DNA of 39,288 bases from Actinomycetota bacterium (GTDB lineage Bacteria; Actinomycetota; Acidimicrobiia; Acidimicrobiales; MedAcidi-G1): positions 1 to 39,288 of the forward strand of contig JACNLA010000024.1 of the NCBI GenBank assembly GCA_014381745.1, read 5' to 3'. The notes beneath the pieces were generated by a model. That model saw only the letters and a program-made list of their open reading frames with translations, was not told the origin of the DNA and did no database searches. This document shows positions 31,013 to 39,288 of this stretch, piece by piece (position 1 is the stretch's first letter; every line of letters begins with the position of its first letter). The translations under genes were made by a program, and so were the position numbers.

Positions 31013-32233
31013 ATGACCATCGACTTCAGCTTCTCTCCTGAACTGGAGGCTCTGCGTAGCAAGGTACGTGCCTTCGTAGACGAGGTGATCAGGCCGGCCG
31101 AGGTGGAGCTGGAGCATGCCGAAGGTCGCCAACGCCTCGACACCCTCATCTCTCTGAGAAAGCAGGCCCACAAGGCCGGCATCTGGCTGCCCCACATGCC
31201 TGAGGAATGGGGTGGCATGGGCCTTGGGCACGTCGAGTTGGCAATGGTGCAGGCCGAGGCCGCCTGCTCCTACTACGGACCCTGGGTCTTCAACTGCCAG
31301 GCCCCCGACGAGGGCAACATGCACACGCTCCTCCACTGGGCAACAGATGACCAAAAGGAGCGCTACCTCAAGCCCCTCTGCGATGGTCGAACCTGGTCCT
31401 GTTTCGCCATGACCGAACCGGAGGTGGCCGGATCAGACCCAACCCTCATCCGGACCGCCGGATACCAGGACGGCGAGGAGTGGGTGATCAACGGTCACAA
31501 GTGGTTCATCTCCAACGCCCACCGGGCAAGCTTCGCCATCCTCATCGCCCGCACCGAGGACGACCCGGACCTTCCTCAGGCAGCCAACACGGCGTTCCTC
31601 GTCGACCTACCCCATGAAGGCTGGAACGAGGTCCGCCAGATCGAGACCATGCACGGCTCCACCGGCCACTCCGAGATCCTCCTGGAGGACCTGCGGGTTC
31701 ACGAGTCACAGATGCTGGGCGGCCGCGGTCAGGGACACCTGCTGGGCCAGTACCGCCTTGGCCCTGCACGCCTGGCCCACTGCATGCGCTGGATCGCCCA
31801 GGCGGAGATGGCCCTGGACATGATGGTCGCCCGCTCCCTCGAGCGCTACAGCCACGGTTCGATCCTGGCCGAGAAGCAGGGAATCCAGTGGATGATCGCC
31901 GACTCGACGATGGAGCTCTACCAGTCCAAGTTGATGGTGCTCCACGCCGCCTACAAGATCGACCGGGGCGATGACTTCAAGTCCGAGGTCTCGATGGCAA
32001 AGCACTTTGTGGCAAACAGCCTGAACCGCATCATCGACCGCTCAATCCAGGTCCACGGTGCTCTCGGATACTCAACCGACACTCCCCTCGCTCACATGTA
32101 CCAGCACGCCCGCTGGGCACGCTTTGCCGACGGCGCAGACGAGATCCACCAGATGCGCATCGCCCAGCGAACCATCGCCGCCTACAAGGATCACGGGAGC
32201 ACTGCGGCCGCCACGGGAGACCTGCCCATCTGA
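31013..32233 (+). CDS. Acyl-CoA dehydrogenase, ACAD10/11-like
   Basis: A 406-residue FAD enzyme that introduces the alpha-beta double bond into an acyl-CoA. An N-terminal helical domain (DFSFSPELEALRSKVRAFVDE) is followed by the FAD-binding middle region (CFAMTEPEVAGSDPT, GHKWFISNAHRASFAIL) and the C-terminal helices with IIDRSIQVHGALGYSTDTPLAHMY. The end motif RFADGADEIHQMRIAQ carries Asp in the place of the usual Y-E-G Glu base, as is typical of ACAD10/11-type enzymes. The electron acceptor would be electron-transfer flavoprotein. No hydratase is adjacent. Confidence 0.94.
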   Translation: MTIDFSFSPELEALRSKVRAFVDEVIRPAEVELEHAEGRQRLDTLISLRKQAHKAGIWLPHMPEEWGGMGLGHVELAMVQAEAACSYYGPWVFNCQAPDEGNMHTLLHWATDDQKERYLKPLCDGRTWSCFAMTEPEVAGSDPTLIRTAGYQDGEEWVINGHKWFISNAHRASFAILIARTEDDPDLPQAANTAFLVDLPHEGWNEVRQIETMHGSTGHSEILLEDLRVHESQMLGGRGQGHLLGQYRLGPARLAHCMRWIAQAEMALDMMVARSLERYSHGSILAEKQGIQWMIADSTMELYQSKLMVLHAAYKIDRGDDFKSEVSMAKHFVANSLNRIIDRSIQVHGALGYSTDTPLAHMYQHARWARFADGADEIHQMRIAQRTIAAYKDHGSTAAATGDLPI

Positions 32234-32256
32234 CCCGCTGTTACGGGACGGCTTTT
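32234..32256 (+). terminator. Possible terminator after the acyl-CoA dehydrogenase gene
   Basis: CCCG (32234-32237) and CGGG (32244-32247) form a short stem with loop CTGTTA, and TTTTCTT begins at 32253. The stem is weak, but the T-rich tail lies between convergent genes. Confidence 0.35.
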
Positions 32257-32261
32257 CTTAC

Positions 32262-33161
32262 CTAGGCCTCAACCGGCGCATCTTCCCCGCAGGGATGACA
32301 CTCCAGCGCCAGGGTCACGTGGGCAACCCCCTGTCCAACCAGGAGTCGTTCCAGCTCCGCTCCGACCAGCTGCGCATCGTGGAGGCTGTCGGCCGCCACG
32401 ACCACGTGGGCGCTCAATGCGACCATCGTGGAATCAACCGCCCAGGTGTGGAGGTGGTGCACATCATCGACGCTCCCATGGGCGCTCATGACAGCGGACA
32501 ACTCGGCGGGGTCGACTCCACTCGGTGTCCCCTCCAACAGGATGTGGGTTGTACGCCTCACCAGGCCAACCCCGGTCCATAGCACGAGTCCTGCAATCAG
32601 GAACGACACAGCCGGGTCCACCCAGGTGGCATCCCAGAACACAACGGCCAGGCCGGCCACCAGCACTCCGAAGGATCCCGCTGCATCGCTCAACAGATGG
32701 AGTGCCGCGCCTGAGACATTGAGGCTCTTGTCGCCGCTGCGCTGGAGCATCCATGCGCTGCCTCCGTTAACCAGGAGACCAACGACGGCCACGGTGAACA
32801 CCCCCCAGCCTGACATTTCCGGTGGATCAGGCAGCCGTCGTGCCGCTTCGACGATGATCCAACCCGCCGCAGCCACCAGCAGCACCGCATTCAGGAGTGC
32901 CGCCATCACCTCCGCACGCCGCAGCCCGAAGCTGTATCTGTCGCTGGGTGCCCGGGCTGAGAGCGACACGGCAACCGAGGCGACGACAAGGGCGAACACG
33001 TCCGATCCCTGGTGGACGGTGTCAGCCAACAGCGCCAGCGAGCCGAACACCACGGCGCCGACAGCCTGAACGACCAGCAACACACCATTCGCCGCCAGCG
33101 CCCAGCGCAGCACCGTGCCGGCGCCACCGTGAGCGTTTGCATGCCCGTGCCCCTCAGCCAC
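32262..33161 (-). CDS. Cation diffusion facilitator (CDF) family metal efflux transporter
   Basis: A 299-residue membrane protein exporting divalent metals, most often zinc, in exchange for protons. It starts with a His-rich tail (EGHGHANAHGG). Six transmembrane helices follow at about 15-37, 42-68, 80-105, 115-137, 150-172 and 178-197. The transport site is formed by ADTVHQGSD in helix 2 and LHLLSDAAGS in helix 5 (H-x-x-x-D pattern). The cytoplasmic C-terminal domain includes VDDVHHLHTWAVD and VTLALECHPC. The start is GTG 33161. It is transcribed against the acyl-CoA dehydrogenase gene. Confidence 0.95.
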   Translation of the reverse strand: MAEGHGHANAHGGAGTVLRWALAANGVLLVVQAVGAVVFGSLALLADTVHQGSDVFALVVASVAVSLSARAPSDRYSFGLRRAEVMAALLNAVLLVAAAGWIIVEAARRLPDPPEMSGWGVFTVAVVGLLVNGGSAWMLQRSGDKSLNVSGAALHLLSDAAGSFGVLVAGLAVVFWDATWVDPAVSFLIAGLVLWTGVGLVRRTTHILLEGTPSGVDPAELSAVMSAHGSVDDVHHLHTWAVDSTMVALSAHVVVAADSLHDAQLVGAELERLLVGQGVAHVTLALECHPCGEDAPVEA

Positions 33162-33291
33162 GCCTCTTACCCCGATACGCCCCGGTTGCCCACTTACAGG
33201 TACTCATCGACCCAACTGTAGGGTCGAGACCTGAGGCAGGCACCTCCGCTGGCCCAGCTCTCCCCACCAACCCTCTCCTCAGGAGCAGTCA

Positions 33292-34506
33292 ATGAGCAGC
33301 ACACCCTCTTCCAGTAGTTCCAGCACTCCCCGCCAGGTCGTTGTCGCCGAGGCCGTTAGAACGCCCATCGGCCGACGCGGTGGCGGCCTCTCCACCTGCC
33401 ACTCGGTCGACGTGCTCGGCACGGTCCAAAAGGCCCTCTTTGACCGCTCAGGCGTCGACCCGCTCGAGGTGGGCCAGGTGGTGGGCGGCTGCGTCGGCCA
33501 GGTCGGCATGCAGTCCATGAACGTGACCCGCACGGCGTGGCTGACGGCCGGCCTGCCGATCGACGCTCCCGCAACCACGGTCGACACCCAGTGCGGGTCA
33601 TCCCAGCAGGCCACCAACCTCGCCTACGCGCTGGTTGCCTCAGGCACTGTCGATGTGGCAGTCGGCTGCGGTGTGGAGTTGATGAGCCGTGTCAAGTTCG
33701 GTGCCACCACCCCAAAGGACCCGGACTCGGGCCTACCCATCAACCACAACTACTTCGAGCACCACGAGTTCACCACCCAGTTCGAGGGCTCCGAGCGCAT
33801 CGCCGACCAGTGGGGAATCACCCGCGAAGACTGTGATTCCTTCGGCAAGATGTCCCAGGACCGGGCGGCAAGGGCATGGAACGAGGACCGGTTCGGCACA
33901 CAGATCGTCCCCGTCGAAGCCCCGGTCCTCAATGAGGACGGTTCCCCAACGGGTGAGACCACGCTGATCACCCGCGATGAGGGCCTGCGTGATACCAGCA
34001 TGGAGACGCTCGCCGGCCTCCGCCCCACCGGCCGGGAGAACGGTGTACACACGGCGGCCACCTCATCCCAGATCTCCGACGGCGCCGGGGCGCTCCTGCT
34101 CATGACAGCCGAAAAGGCCGAGTCGCTGGGTGTCACCCCGATCGCCCGGTTCGTGGACACCTGCCTCATCGGCTCCGACCCGGCCCTCATGCTTACCGGA
34201 CCGATCGGTGCCACAGCCAAGCTGTTGTCCGACAACTCGATGTCCATCGACGACATCGACGTTGTCGAGATCAACGAGGCCTTTGCCTCCGTTGTCCTTG
34301 CATGGGAAAAGGAGTTCGGACCCGACATGGAAAGGGTGAACCCCAACGGTGGTGCCATCGCCCTCGGCCACCCCCTTGGAGGCACCGGAGCAATCCTCAC
34401 CACCAAGGCCGTCCACGAACTCCAGCGCACCGGATCGGACCATGCACTCATCACCATGTGCTGCGGCGGCGGTATAGGAACCGGAACCCTGCTCGCAAGG
34501 GTGTAG
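33292..34506 (+). CDS. Acetyl-CoA acetyltransferase (thiolase)
   Basis: A 404-residue thiolase cleaving 3-ketoacyl-CoA to acetyl-CoA, or the reverse. After a Ser/Thr-rich start (1-13), VVVAEAVRTPIGRRGGGL opens the fold. The nucleophile Cys is in VDTQCGSSQQATNLA near residue 98. The motifs near the end are complete: NEAFASVVLAWEKEF, NPNGGAIALGHPLGGTGA with the His, and MCCGGGIGTGTLL with the second catalytic Cys. The pattern is that of steroid/branched-chain thiolases of the FadA5 sort rather than the short acetoacetyl-CoA enzymes, but that split is uncertain. AGGAG lies 6 nt before ATG 33292. Confidence 0.95.
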   Translation: MSSTPSSSSSSTPRQVVVAEAVRTPIGRRGGGLSTCHSVDVLGTVQKALFDRSGVDPLEVGQVVGGCVGQVGMQSMNVTRTAWLTAGLPIDAPATTVDTQCGSSQQATNLAYALVASGTVDVAVGCGVELMSRVKFGATTPKDPDSGLPINHNYFEHHEFTTQFEGSERIADQWGITREDCDSFGKMSQDRAARAWNEDRFGTQIVPVEAPVLNEDGSPTGETTLITRDEGLRDTSMETLAGLRPTGRENGVHTAATSSQISDGAGALLLMTAEKAESLGVTPIARFVDTCLIGSDPALMLTGPIGATAKLLSDNSMSIDDIDVVEINEAFASVVLAWEKEFGPDMERVNPNGGAIALGHPLGGTGAILTTKAVHELQRTGSDHALITMCCGGGIGTGTLLARV

Positions 34507-34532
34507 GCAAGGGGCACCCACCTCTTCGCTCC

Positions 34533-35831
34533 TCACGCTGCCGTTGGCGCCCTCGGTGGTGGCAGGCCCAGCCTGACCTGCCAACCGCCCTGATCATCTT
34601 GTTCCAGCACCCGGCCACCCTCATGCACGTCGTGATGGTGGCGACTACACAACAGGGCCAGGTTGACAAGATCGGTCGGGCCGTCGTCTCGCAACCATTC
34701 GTCCAGGTGATGTGCCTCACACCATGCGGGCGGGTGGTCGCAACCCGGCCACACACAACCCCCGTCACGAACCACCAGAGCCAGGCGCTGGGCCGGGGTG
34801 ACCCGGTAACGCCGGCGGCCCACGTCGAGCGGTTGCGAGGATCCACCCATGACCATGGGGATGATCGCCGCCTCACAGGCCAAACGGCGGGCGGTGGCCG
34901 GGGCCAACTCCCCGACACCCGGGATCTCGCAACGTGGAAGGCGCCCGTCTTCCATGGCATCGTCCAACTGGCCGGAGAGCCATCTGTGGTCCACGAGCAC
35001 CACCATTTCCGTTCGTGTCCGCCGCCAGTTTCTGACTGAAGGGGTCCCGTCGCCAGAGGCGCCATCTTCGCCTGTGGCGTCATTAGTCCCGACCCAGCCT
35101 GCAAGAGCAACCCCGCCACCACCCGCTGCCTGCCTGGCCATCTCCACAAACGAATCAGCCGCCCGCTGACCAGCGGTGTAATGCGCCTCGTGAACATCCC
35201 GGTACATCCCATCTTGAATGCGACCCAGTTGAGCGGAGACGAGGGCTCCGGTGTCGGGAGGGAGCAGAGCATCGAAGCGGACCATTCCGTCATCGTCGGT
35301 GAACACAGAGGCCCGGCGGCGATCATGCCGGCGCCGTGCACGCTCCGCTCCGTCAAGGTCGCCGGACTGCACCCGGACGAACTCGTCAACGCTGCGGCGA
35401 AACCCGTCGACACTCTGGCAACAGGCAGCCCTGATCAGGTCCGGATCAACCGCAGCTGCCTCACGGTGCTCGGCGGGCAGCCGCCTGGCCAGAACGTCGG
35501 CATGGCCTGCCGTGATCTGGCCCGCGGAAAGCGCCTCCTCTGCAGCAGGCACGGCCTTGAGCGCCTCAGCGACCTTCACGGTTGCACGCGCCTCGCGTGC
35601 CGACACGCCCAGCGTGGCGGACAGGTGGGCAACCGAAGCGGGCCGAAGGCCCATGCGCTCCGCCAGCACCTCGCCATGTCTGATGAGACGCGCCTCGTAC
35701 GCAGCTACAGCCGACCTGATGCGCTGACAGCCCGAGAGACGATCATCAACTCCATCGGGTGACAAACCGCCAAGCTCGTCGTGGGCCATCTCCCTGACCA
35801 ACTGCTCGACCACACCGTCAAACTTGAACAT
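34533..35831 (-). CDS. DUF222/HNH endonuclease domain protein (13E12-like)
   Basis: A 432-residue protein of the actinobacterial 13E12 repeat family. An N-terminal DUF222 region (about 1-300, with LIRHGEVLAERMGL and LSAGQITAGHADVLARRLP) is followed by a C-terminal HNH nuclease motif near 350-400: CVWPGCDHPPAWCEAHHLDE, then NLALLCSRHHHDVHEGG. The Cys pairs bind zinc and the His residues are catalytic. These genes are often numerous in actinobacterial genomes and linked to mobile DNA, but no mobile-element border is visible here. A -10 TACGGT exactly 6 nt before ATG supports the start and a leaderless transcript. Confidence 0.93.
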   Translation of the reverse strand: MFKFDGVVEQLVREMAHDELGGLSPDGVDDRLSGCQRIRSAVAAYEARLIRHGEVLAERMGLRPASVAHLSATLGVSAREARATVKVAEALKAVPAAEEALSAGQITAGHADVLARRLPAEHREAAAVDPDLIRAACCQSVDGFRRSVDEFVRVQSGDLDGAERARRRHDRRRASVFTDDDGMVRFDALLPPDTGALVSAQLGRIQDGMYRDVHEAHYTAGQRAADSFVEMARQAAGGGGVALAGWVGTNDATGEDGASGDGTPSVRNWRRTRTEMVVLVDHRWLSGQLDDAMEDGRLPRCEIPGVGELAPATARRLACEAAIIPMVMGGSSQPLDVGRRRYRVTPAQRLALVVRDGGCVWPGCDHPPAWCEAHHLDEWLRDDGPTDLVNLALLCSRHHHDVHEGGRVLEQDDQGGWQVRLGLPPPRAPTAA

Positions 35832-35837
35832 GGCTCA

Positions 35838-35843
35838 ACCGTA
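35838..35843 (-). promoter_or_regulatory. -10 element of the DUF222/HNH gene
   Basis: On the minus strand TACGGT is followed by 6 nt and then ATG 35831, again the leaderless arrangement. Confidence 0.5.
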
Positions 35844-35899
35844 GGGAAGGGGTGTGACAGTGGCTGATACTTACCCTGAAGGCCCAGAACTACCCTTGC

Positions 35900-37021
35900 C
35901 TACTCCCCGAAGTAGGACAGGTGGCTTGCCTCCAACTCATCACCCTCGGGCGTCACCGTCACGAACCCGGCCCCGGCCACATCGGAGGTGACCAGTGCCA
36001 GAGCCAGGTTCGACCCGTGCTTAGGTGACCACACCGCTGATCGGACGGTTCCCACCTGGTCGCCACCGCTGCCCTCACCGACTTCAAAAACCGGCCACGG
36101 GTGCTCGCTCGGCACGGCGAGCCGCTCACCCGACAGCAGTGCCGTCACAAGGCGCCGGGCAGGGCCACGCTCACGTTCGGCCAACAGGGCCGACTTCCCG
36201 ACGAAATCATCCTCCCGGTCAAGGGAGAGGAACCGGCCAAGGCCCACCTCAAGTGGCGTGGCGTCACCCCCACAGTCGGTCCCGTACGAAAACAGCCCCG
36301 ACTCGATGCGCTCATCAGACATCGGGCCACCTGGATGGATGCCGTAACGCTCACCGGCCGCCCATACGGCGTTCCAGAGGGCATTGCCACGCGAACCATC
36401 GGTGAGGAACAACTCGAACCCACCCTGACCGCTCCACCCCGACCGGCACAACACGAACGGAATCCCCTCGTGCTCCACCTCTACGAACCCAAAGAAGGGA
36501 ACGTCGCGCACCCACTCGCCCAACATTTCGGCCAACACATCCTCGGCCCGCGGACCCTGCACACCCAGCGGCGACACGTCGGGCTCAAAGACCCGACAGT
36601 CAAGACCACGCTCGGCACCGATAGCCCTGATCCACAGCTTGAGGTCGCTGTCTGCAATAGAGAACCAGAAGCGGTCCTCGGCCAACTTCAGGATCATCGG
36701 GTCATTTATCAGCGTCCCCTGGTGGTCGCAGATCGGTGCGTAGCGCACCCGCCCAACGGCACATCCGGCCATGTCCCGGGCCGACACATACTGAACCAGA
36801 TCGAAGGCGTCGGGCCCCACAACCTCAACCTGACGTTCGCACGCCACGTCCCACAGCGACACACGCTCCACAAGCGCCTTGTATTCAGCATCGGGATCCC
36901 CGAATGACTCGGGAAGAACCATCTTGTTGTAGACGCTCGCATGCGTCATCCCGTGTGCAGACATCGCCTCATAGAACGGCGATTTGCGGATCCTGGCCCC
37001 GAGGCCAATCGTGAAGCTCAC
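35900..37021 (-). CDS. DmdA-like tetrahydrofolate-dependent aminomethyltransferase-fold protein
   Basis: A 373-residue GcvT-fold protein more like the DMSP demethylase DmdA than glycine-cleavage T protein, as I recall both. DmdA-like stretches are [15 protein letters not shown] then SVYNKMVLP near residues 11-37, [19 protein letters not shown] near 56-74, [52 protein letters not shown] near 195 and [12 protein letters not shown]. DmdA moves a methyl group from dimethylsulfoniopropionate to tetrahydrofolate. Where I remember the characterised enzymes reading GWSKQGG, this one reads GWSGQGG, so the substrate may differ (for example dimethylglycine or another methylated compound). GTG 37021 overlaps the betA stop by 4 bases, tying the two in one operon. 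Confidence 0.8.
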   Translation of the reverse strand: MSFTIGLGARIRKSPFYEAMSAHGMTHASVYNKMVLPESFGDPDAEYKALVERVSLWDVACERQVEVVGPDAFDLVQYVSARDMAGCAVGRVRYAPICDHQGTLINDPMILKLAEDRFWFSIADSDLKLWIRAIGAERGLDCRVFEPDVSPLGVQGPRAEDVLAEMLGEWVRDVPFFGFVEVEHEGIPFVLCRSGWSGQGGFELFLTDGSRGNALWNAVWAAGERYGIHPGGPMSDERIESGLFSYGTDCGGDATPLEVGLGRFLSLDREDDFVGKSALLAERERGPARRLVTALLSGERLAVPSEHPWPVFEVGEGSGGDQVGTVRSAVWSPKHGSNLALALVTSDVAGAGFVTVTPEGDELEASHLSYFGE

Positions 37022-38694
37022 CAGTCAACCTCGCTCTCGCCGTGCCGGTACTGCGCCGCCATCGACGCCTCCAGGGGTGTGTTGCCCAGGATCAGGTCGG
37101 CGGCTTTCTCGGCCAACATCATCACCGGAGCGTAGATGTTTCCGTTCGTGAGGGTCGGCATGACCGATGCATCGACCACCCGCAACCCCTCCGTACCGTG
37201 CACCCGCATCGACATCGGGTCCACCACCGCCATCTCGTCGGTCCCCATCCGGGCGGTGCACGAAGGGTGCAGGGCCGTCTCGGCATCGCGCCGCACCCAC
37301 TCCAGGATCGCCTCGTCTCCGTCGACCTCCGGACCAGGCGACAGCTCGCCGCCGTTGAACTCCTCGAAGGCGGGCTGTCCCATGATGTTGCGTGCCACCT
37401 CGATGGCCTCGGCCCACTCACGCCGGTCCTCCGGGGTGGACAGGTAGTTGAAAAGCATTTCCGGCTTCTGGAACGGATCATCTGACCTGATACGCACCCA
37501 GCCCCGGCTGTTGGAGAACATCGGGCCGATGTGGAACTGGTAGCCGTGACCGGCCGACGGCACCGATCCGTCGTACCGGATGGCTATCGGCAGGAAGTGG
37601 AACATGAGGTTCGGCCAACCCACGTCCTCGTTGCTGCGTAGGAAGCCACCCGCCTCGAAGTGGTTGGTCGCTCCAGGACCGCGTCGGAACAGCCACTGGA
37701 GGCCCACCCAGGGCCGACGCCACATGGCCAGATAGGGCGCCATCGAAACCGGTTTTGTGCACGCGTACTGCACATACACCTCCAGGTGGTCCTGGAGGTT
37801 CTCTCCCACACCCGGCATGTCCACGATTTGATCTACCCCGGCGTTGGCCAGCACGGCAGCAGGTCCGATGCCTGAGAGCTGGAGCAGTTGGGGCGTGTTG
37901 ATCGCCCCGCCGCACAAGATCACCTCGGTGGCTCCGACACGCCGAGTCCGTCGCCTAGCGGGCCCGTGTCGGTACTCGACCCCCACCGCCTTCGTACCGT
38001 CGAACAGGACCCTGGCGGCATGGGCACGGGTAACCACATCCAGGTTGGGTCGCTCCATCACGGGGTGCAGGTAGGCCCTGGCAGCCGAGAGGCGCCGGCC
38101 GTTGTAGATGTTTCGGTCAAAGGCGTTGAAGCCTTCCTGCCTGTAACCGTTCACGTCACCGGTAAGAGGGTGGCCGGCCTGTTGCACCGCCTCGAAGAAG
38201 GCACGGAACAGGGGGCTGGTCGCGGGGCCTCGTTCAAGGATCAGAGGGCCGTCACCACCACGCCAGTCGTCCTCCCCAGCCAGGCAGGTCTCCATGCGCC
38301 TGAAGTAGGGCAGGCAGTGGGCGTAGTCCCAGGTCTCACATCCGGGGGTGGCTGCCCAGCGGTCGTAGTCCATCGGGTTGCCACGCTGGAATATCATCCC
38401 GTTGATGCTCGAGGAGCCACCCAGTACCTTGCCGCGTGCGTGGTACACGCGACGGCCACCCATCTCGGGCTCAGGCTCGGACTCGTACTTCCAGTCGTAG
38501 AACCGGTTGCCTATGCCGAACGAGAGGGCGGCAGGCATGTGGATGAACACGTCCCACCAGTAGTCCGGGCGACCGGCCTCGAGCACCAGCACCCGGTTCG
38601 AGGGATCGGCGCTGAGGCGGTTGGCGAGGGCGCATCCAGCAGAGCCACCGCCGACGATCACGAAGTCGTAGCTGTCCCAAGCCTGCTCACCCAC
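37018..38694 (-). CDS. betA: Choline dehydrogenase-like GMC oxidoreductase
   Basis: A 558-residue FAD flavoprotein of the glucose-methanol-choline family, matching BetA, which oxidises choline to betaine aldehyde and on to glycine betaine. The FAD-binding loop [17 protein letters not shown] lies near residue 11. GMC signature 1 is around [20 protein letters not shown] near 86, and [10 protein letters not shown] is a BetA-type segment. The catalytic His is in [11 protein letters not shown] near 475, with [19 protein letters not shown] at the end. The start is GTG 38694 with GGGGGAGG 7 nt upstream. Other alcohols are possible, as GMC enzymes are hard to assign. Its product could feed methyl groups to the DmdA-like protein encoded just downstream. 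Confidence 0.85.
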   Translation of the reverse strand: MGEQAWDSYDFVIVGGGSAGCALANRLSADPSNRVLVLEAGRPDYWWDVFIHMPAALSFGIGNRFYDWKYESEPEPEMGGRRVYHARGKVLGGSSSINGMIFQRGNPMDYDRWAATPGCETWDYAHCLPYFRRMETCLAGEDDWRGGDGPLILERGPATSPLFRAFFEAVQQAGHPLTGDVNGYRQEGFNAFDRNIYNGRRLSAARAYLHPVMERPNLDVVTRAHAARVLFDGTKAVGVEYRHGPARRRTRRVGATEVILCGGAINTPQLLQLSGIGPAAVLANAGVDQIVDMPGVGENLQDHLEVYVQYACTKPVSMAPYLAMWRRPWVGLQWLFRRGPGATNHFEAGGFLRSNEDVGWPNLMFHFLPIAIRYDGSVPSAGHGYQFHIGPMFSNSRGWVRIRSDDPFQKPEMLFNYLSTPEDRREWAEAIEVARNIMGQPAFEEFNGGELSPGPEVDGDEAILEWVRRDAETALHPSCTARMGTDEMAVVDPMSMRVHGTEGLRVVDASVMPTLTNGNIYAPVMMLAEKAADLILGNTPLEASMAAQYRHGESEVDW

Positions 38695-38780
38695 CTGCCA
38701 ACCTCCCCCGAACAGCCGTCACGAACCCGCAAAGTCTGCCCGATCCGGGGCCCCGGTGTGCCACATCAACTGGAAGAGAG

Positions 38781-38825
38781 TGTGTACACAGATTCGTACA
38801 CATATGTCTCAAGACCATGTACTCT
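38781..38825 (+). promoter_or_regulatory. Operator and promoter of the toxin-antitoxin operon
   Basis: An inverted repeat TGTGTAC (38781-38787), eight bases, GTACACA (38796-38802) lies over the expected -35 region. TACTCT (38820-38825) is the -10, exactly 6 nt before ATG 38832. Antitoxins of the Phd/YefM type repress their own operon at such repeats. Confidence 0.6.
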
Positions 38826-38831
38826 GACGGC

Positions 38832-39119
38832 ATGGCCAGAACCGTTTCAGTCCGTCAGTTCAGGGCCGAACTTTCAAGCCTGCTAGACGGTGTCACACGC
38901 AGCGGCGAACATGTCGTCGTGACCAGGAACGGACGACCCGAAGCGACCCTCATCGGCATCGACGAGTACGAGGCCCTCGAGGAGACAGCAGAGATCCTGT
39001 CCGACCCCGAGACCATGGCTGCAATAGAAGAGGGCCTCGCCGACTTCGCCCGGGGAGACTTCATCACACTCGCCGAGTTCGAGGCCGAAATGGACACACG
39101 ACAACCCGACGGCCAGTGA
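38832..39119 (+). CDS. Type II antitoxin, Phd/YefM family
   Basis: A 95-residue antitoxin. The N-terminal DNA-binding half has the family pattern SVRQFRAELSSLLDGVTRSGEHVVVTRNGRPEATLIGIDEYEALE in segments over residues 6-51. The acidic C-terminal half (ETMAAIEEGLADFARGD onward) should wrap the toxin. ATG 38832 is preferred over ATG 38817 because a -10 element lies 6 nt before it. Its stop overlaps the toxin start by 4 bases (GTGA), the usual coupling in these pairs. Confidence 0.93.
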   Translation: MARTVSVRQFRAELSSLLDGVTRSGEHVVVTRNGRPEATLIGIDEYEALEETAEILSDPETMAAIEEGLADFARGDFITLAEFEAEMDTRQPDGQ

Positions 39120-39288
39120 CCCGCGTCGTGCTCGGACGCCGGGCACGCAAGGACACTGAGGCCCTGCCCTGGAGGCTGGCGGAGATGGTGAGGGAATCCA
39201 TCGGATTCCTTGAGCGGAATCCTGATGCCGGCAAACCTCTTCGGGGGCGCCTGAAGGGTCTCCGCTCGCTGCGGATCGGTTCGTACCG
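39116..39288 (+). CDS. Type II toxin, RelE/ParE family (cut by window end)
   Basis: The first 57 codons of a toxin gene, starting with GTG 39116 and running off the window. Visible parts are VTRVVLGRRARKDTEAL, the helix RLAEMVRESIGFLERNPDAG and the family strand pair around KPLRGRLKGLRSLRIGSYR. RelE-type toxins cut mRNA in the ribosome and ParE-type toxins poison gyrase; the fragment does not tell which. It is paired with the antitoxin directly upstream. Confidence 0.88.
   Translation, partial: MTRVVLGRRARKDTEALPWRLAEMVRESIGFLERNPDAGKPLRGRLKGLRSLRIGSY

Noticed and set aside
34533-35831. DUF222/HNH gene considered as a sign of a mobile element
   Set aside because: No terminal repeats, target duplications, integrase or transposase are seen around it; the family is common in actinobacterial chromosomes.

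Overview
The window is a 39.3 kb stretch of high-GC chromosomal DNA, densely packed with genes on both strands. An actinobacterium is the best fit, probably a marine member of the Acidimicrobiia. The signs are an F420-dependent luciferase-like oxidoreductase, a DUF222/HNH protein, an actinobacterial-type SufB, an SCO6745-family protein, repeated leaderless promoters of the form TANNNT-6 nt-start codon, and a DmdA-like methyltransferase. Taxonomy is inferred from recalled protein families, not from a marker-gene tree. I see no rRNA, tRNA, CRISPR array, prophage or insertion sequence. No stretch over 300 bases lacks a gene.

The main result is two genes that ordinary gene calling would break at an in-frame TGA and that read as selenoproteins. 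The first (7049-7597) carries the signature D-U-G-S-C-T-T-C of the UGSC family, with TGA at 7343-7345. The second (14388-14657) is an 89-residue Rdx/SelW-like protein with a C-V-P-U redox motif, TGA at 14427-14429. Each TGA is followed by a perfect 6-bp stem with a small G-containing loop, 19 and 17 nt downstream, as expected for a bacterial SECIS. No selA, selB, selD or selC lies in the window, so the decoding machinery must be elsewhere.

Layout. 17-622 is an unrecognised plus-strand protein. 656-5464 is a minus-strand run: metallo-beta-lactamase-fold hydrolase, flavin reductase-like protein, gamma-carbonic-anhydrase-like protein, alpha/beta hydrolase-like protein, SufB and a four-cysteine protein. 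5601-9552 is a thiol/selenol redox neighbourhood: CPAC thioredoxin-like protein, large uncharacterised UGSC partner, UGSC selenoprotein, Cys-less thioredoxin-like protein, D-2-hydroxyacid dehydrogenase and MauE/DoxX-like membrane protein. 9647-12938 holds an SCO6745-family protein, an acyl-CoA synthetase and a PuuD-like membrane protein, closed by a clear terminator. 13027-14657 holds a cupredoxin lipoprotein diverging from a diacylglycerol-kinase-like protein and the Rdx selenoprotein. 14779-17214 is rubrerythrin, an HdrB/GlpC-like Fe-S protein and a DUF3501 protein. 17222-23109 holds an F420-type oxidoreductase, a TetR regulator with a coupled diiron oxygenase, chorismate mutase, a second acyl-CoA synthetase and a phosphotriesterase-family hydrolase. 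23295-28933 is a complete aapJQMP amino-acid ABC transporter with structured RNA between the binding-protein and permease genes. 28964-34506 holds a beta-hydroxyacid dehydrogenase, an SDR, an ACAD10/11-type acyl-CoA dehydrogenase, a CDF metal transporter and a thiolase. 34533-38694 holds a DUF222/HNH protein and a betA/DmdA-like operon. 38832-39288 is a Phd/RelE-type toxin-antitoxin pair cut by the window end.

Taken together the genes suggest a heterotroph that takes up amino acids, oxidises acyl-CoAs, oxidises choline-like alcohols and moves methyl groups to tetrahydrofolate. It also invests in thiol, selenol and peroxide chemistry. These links between genes are inference from adjacency and family knowledge.
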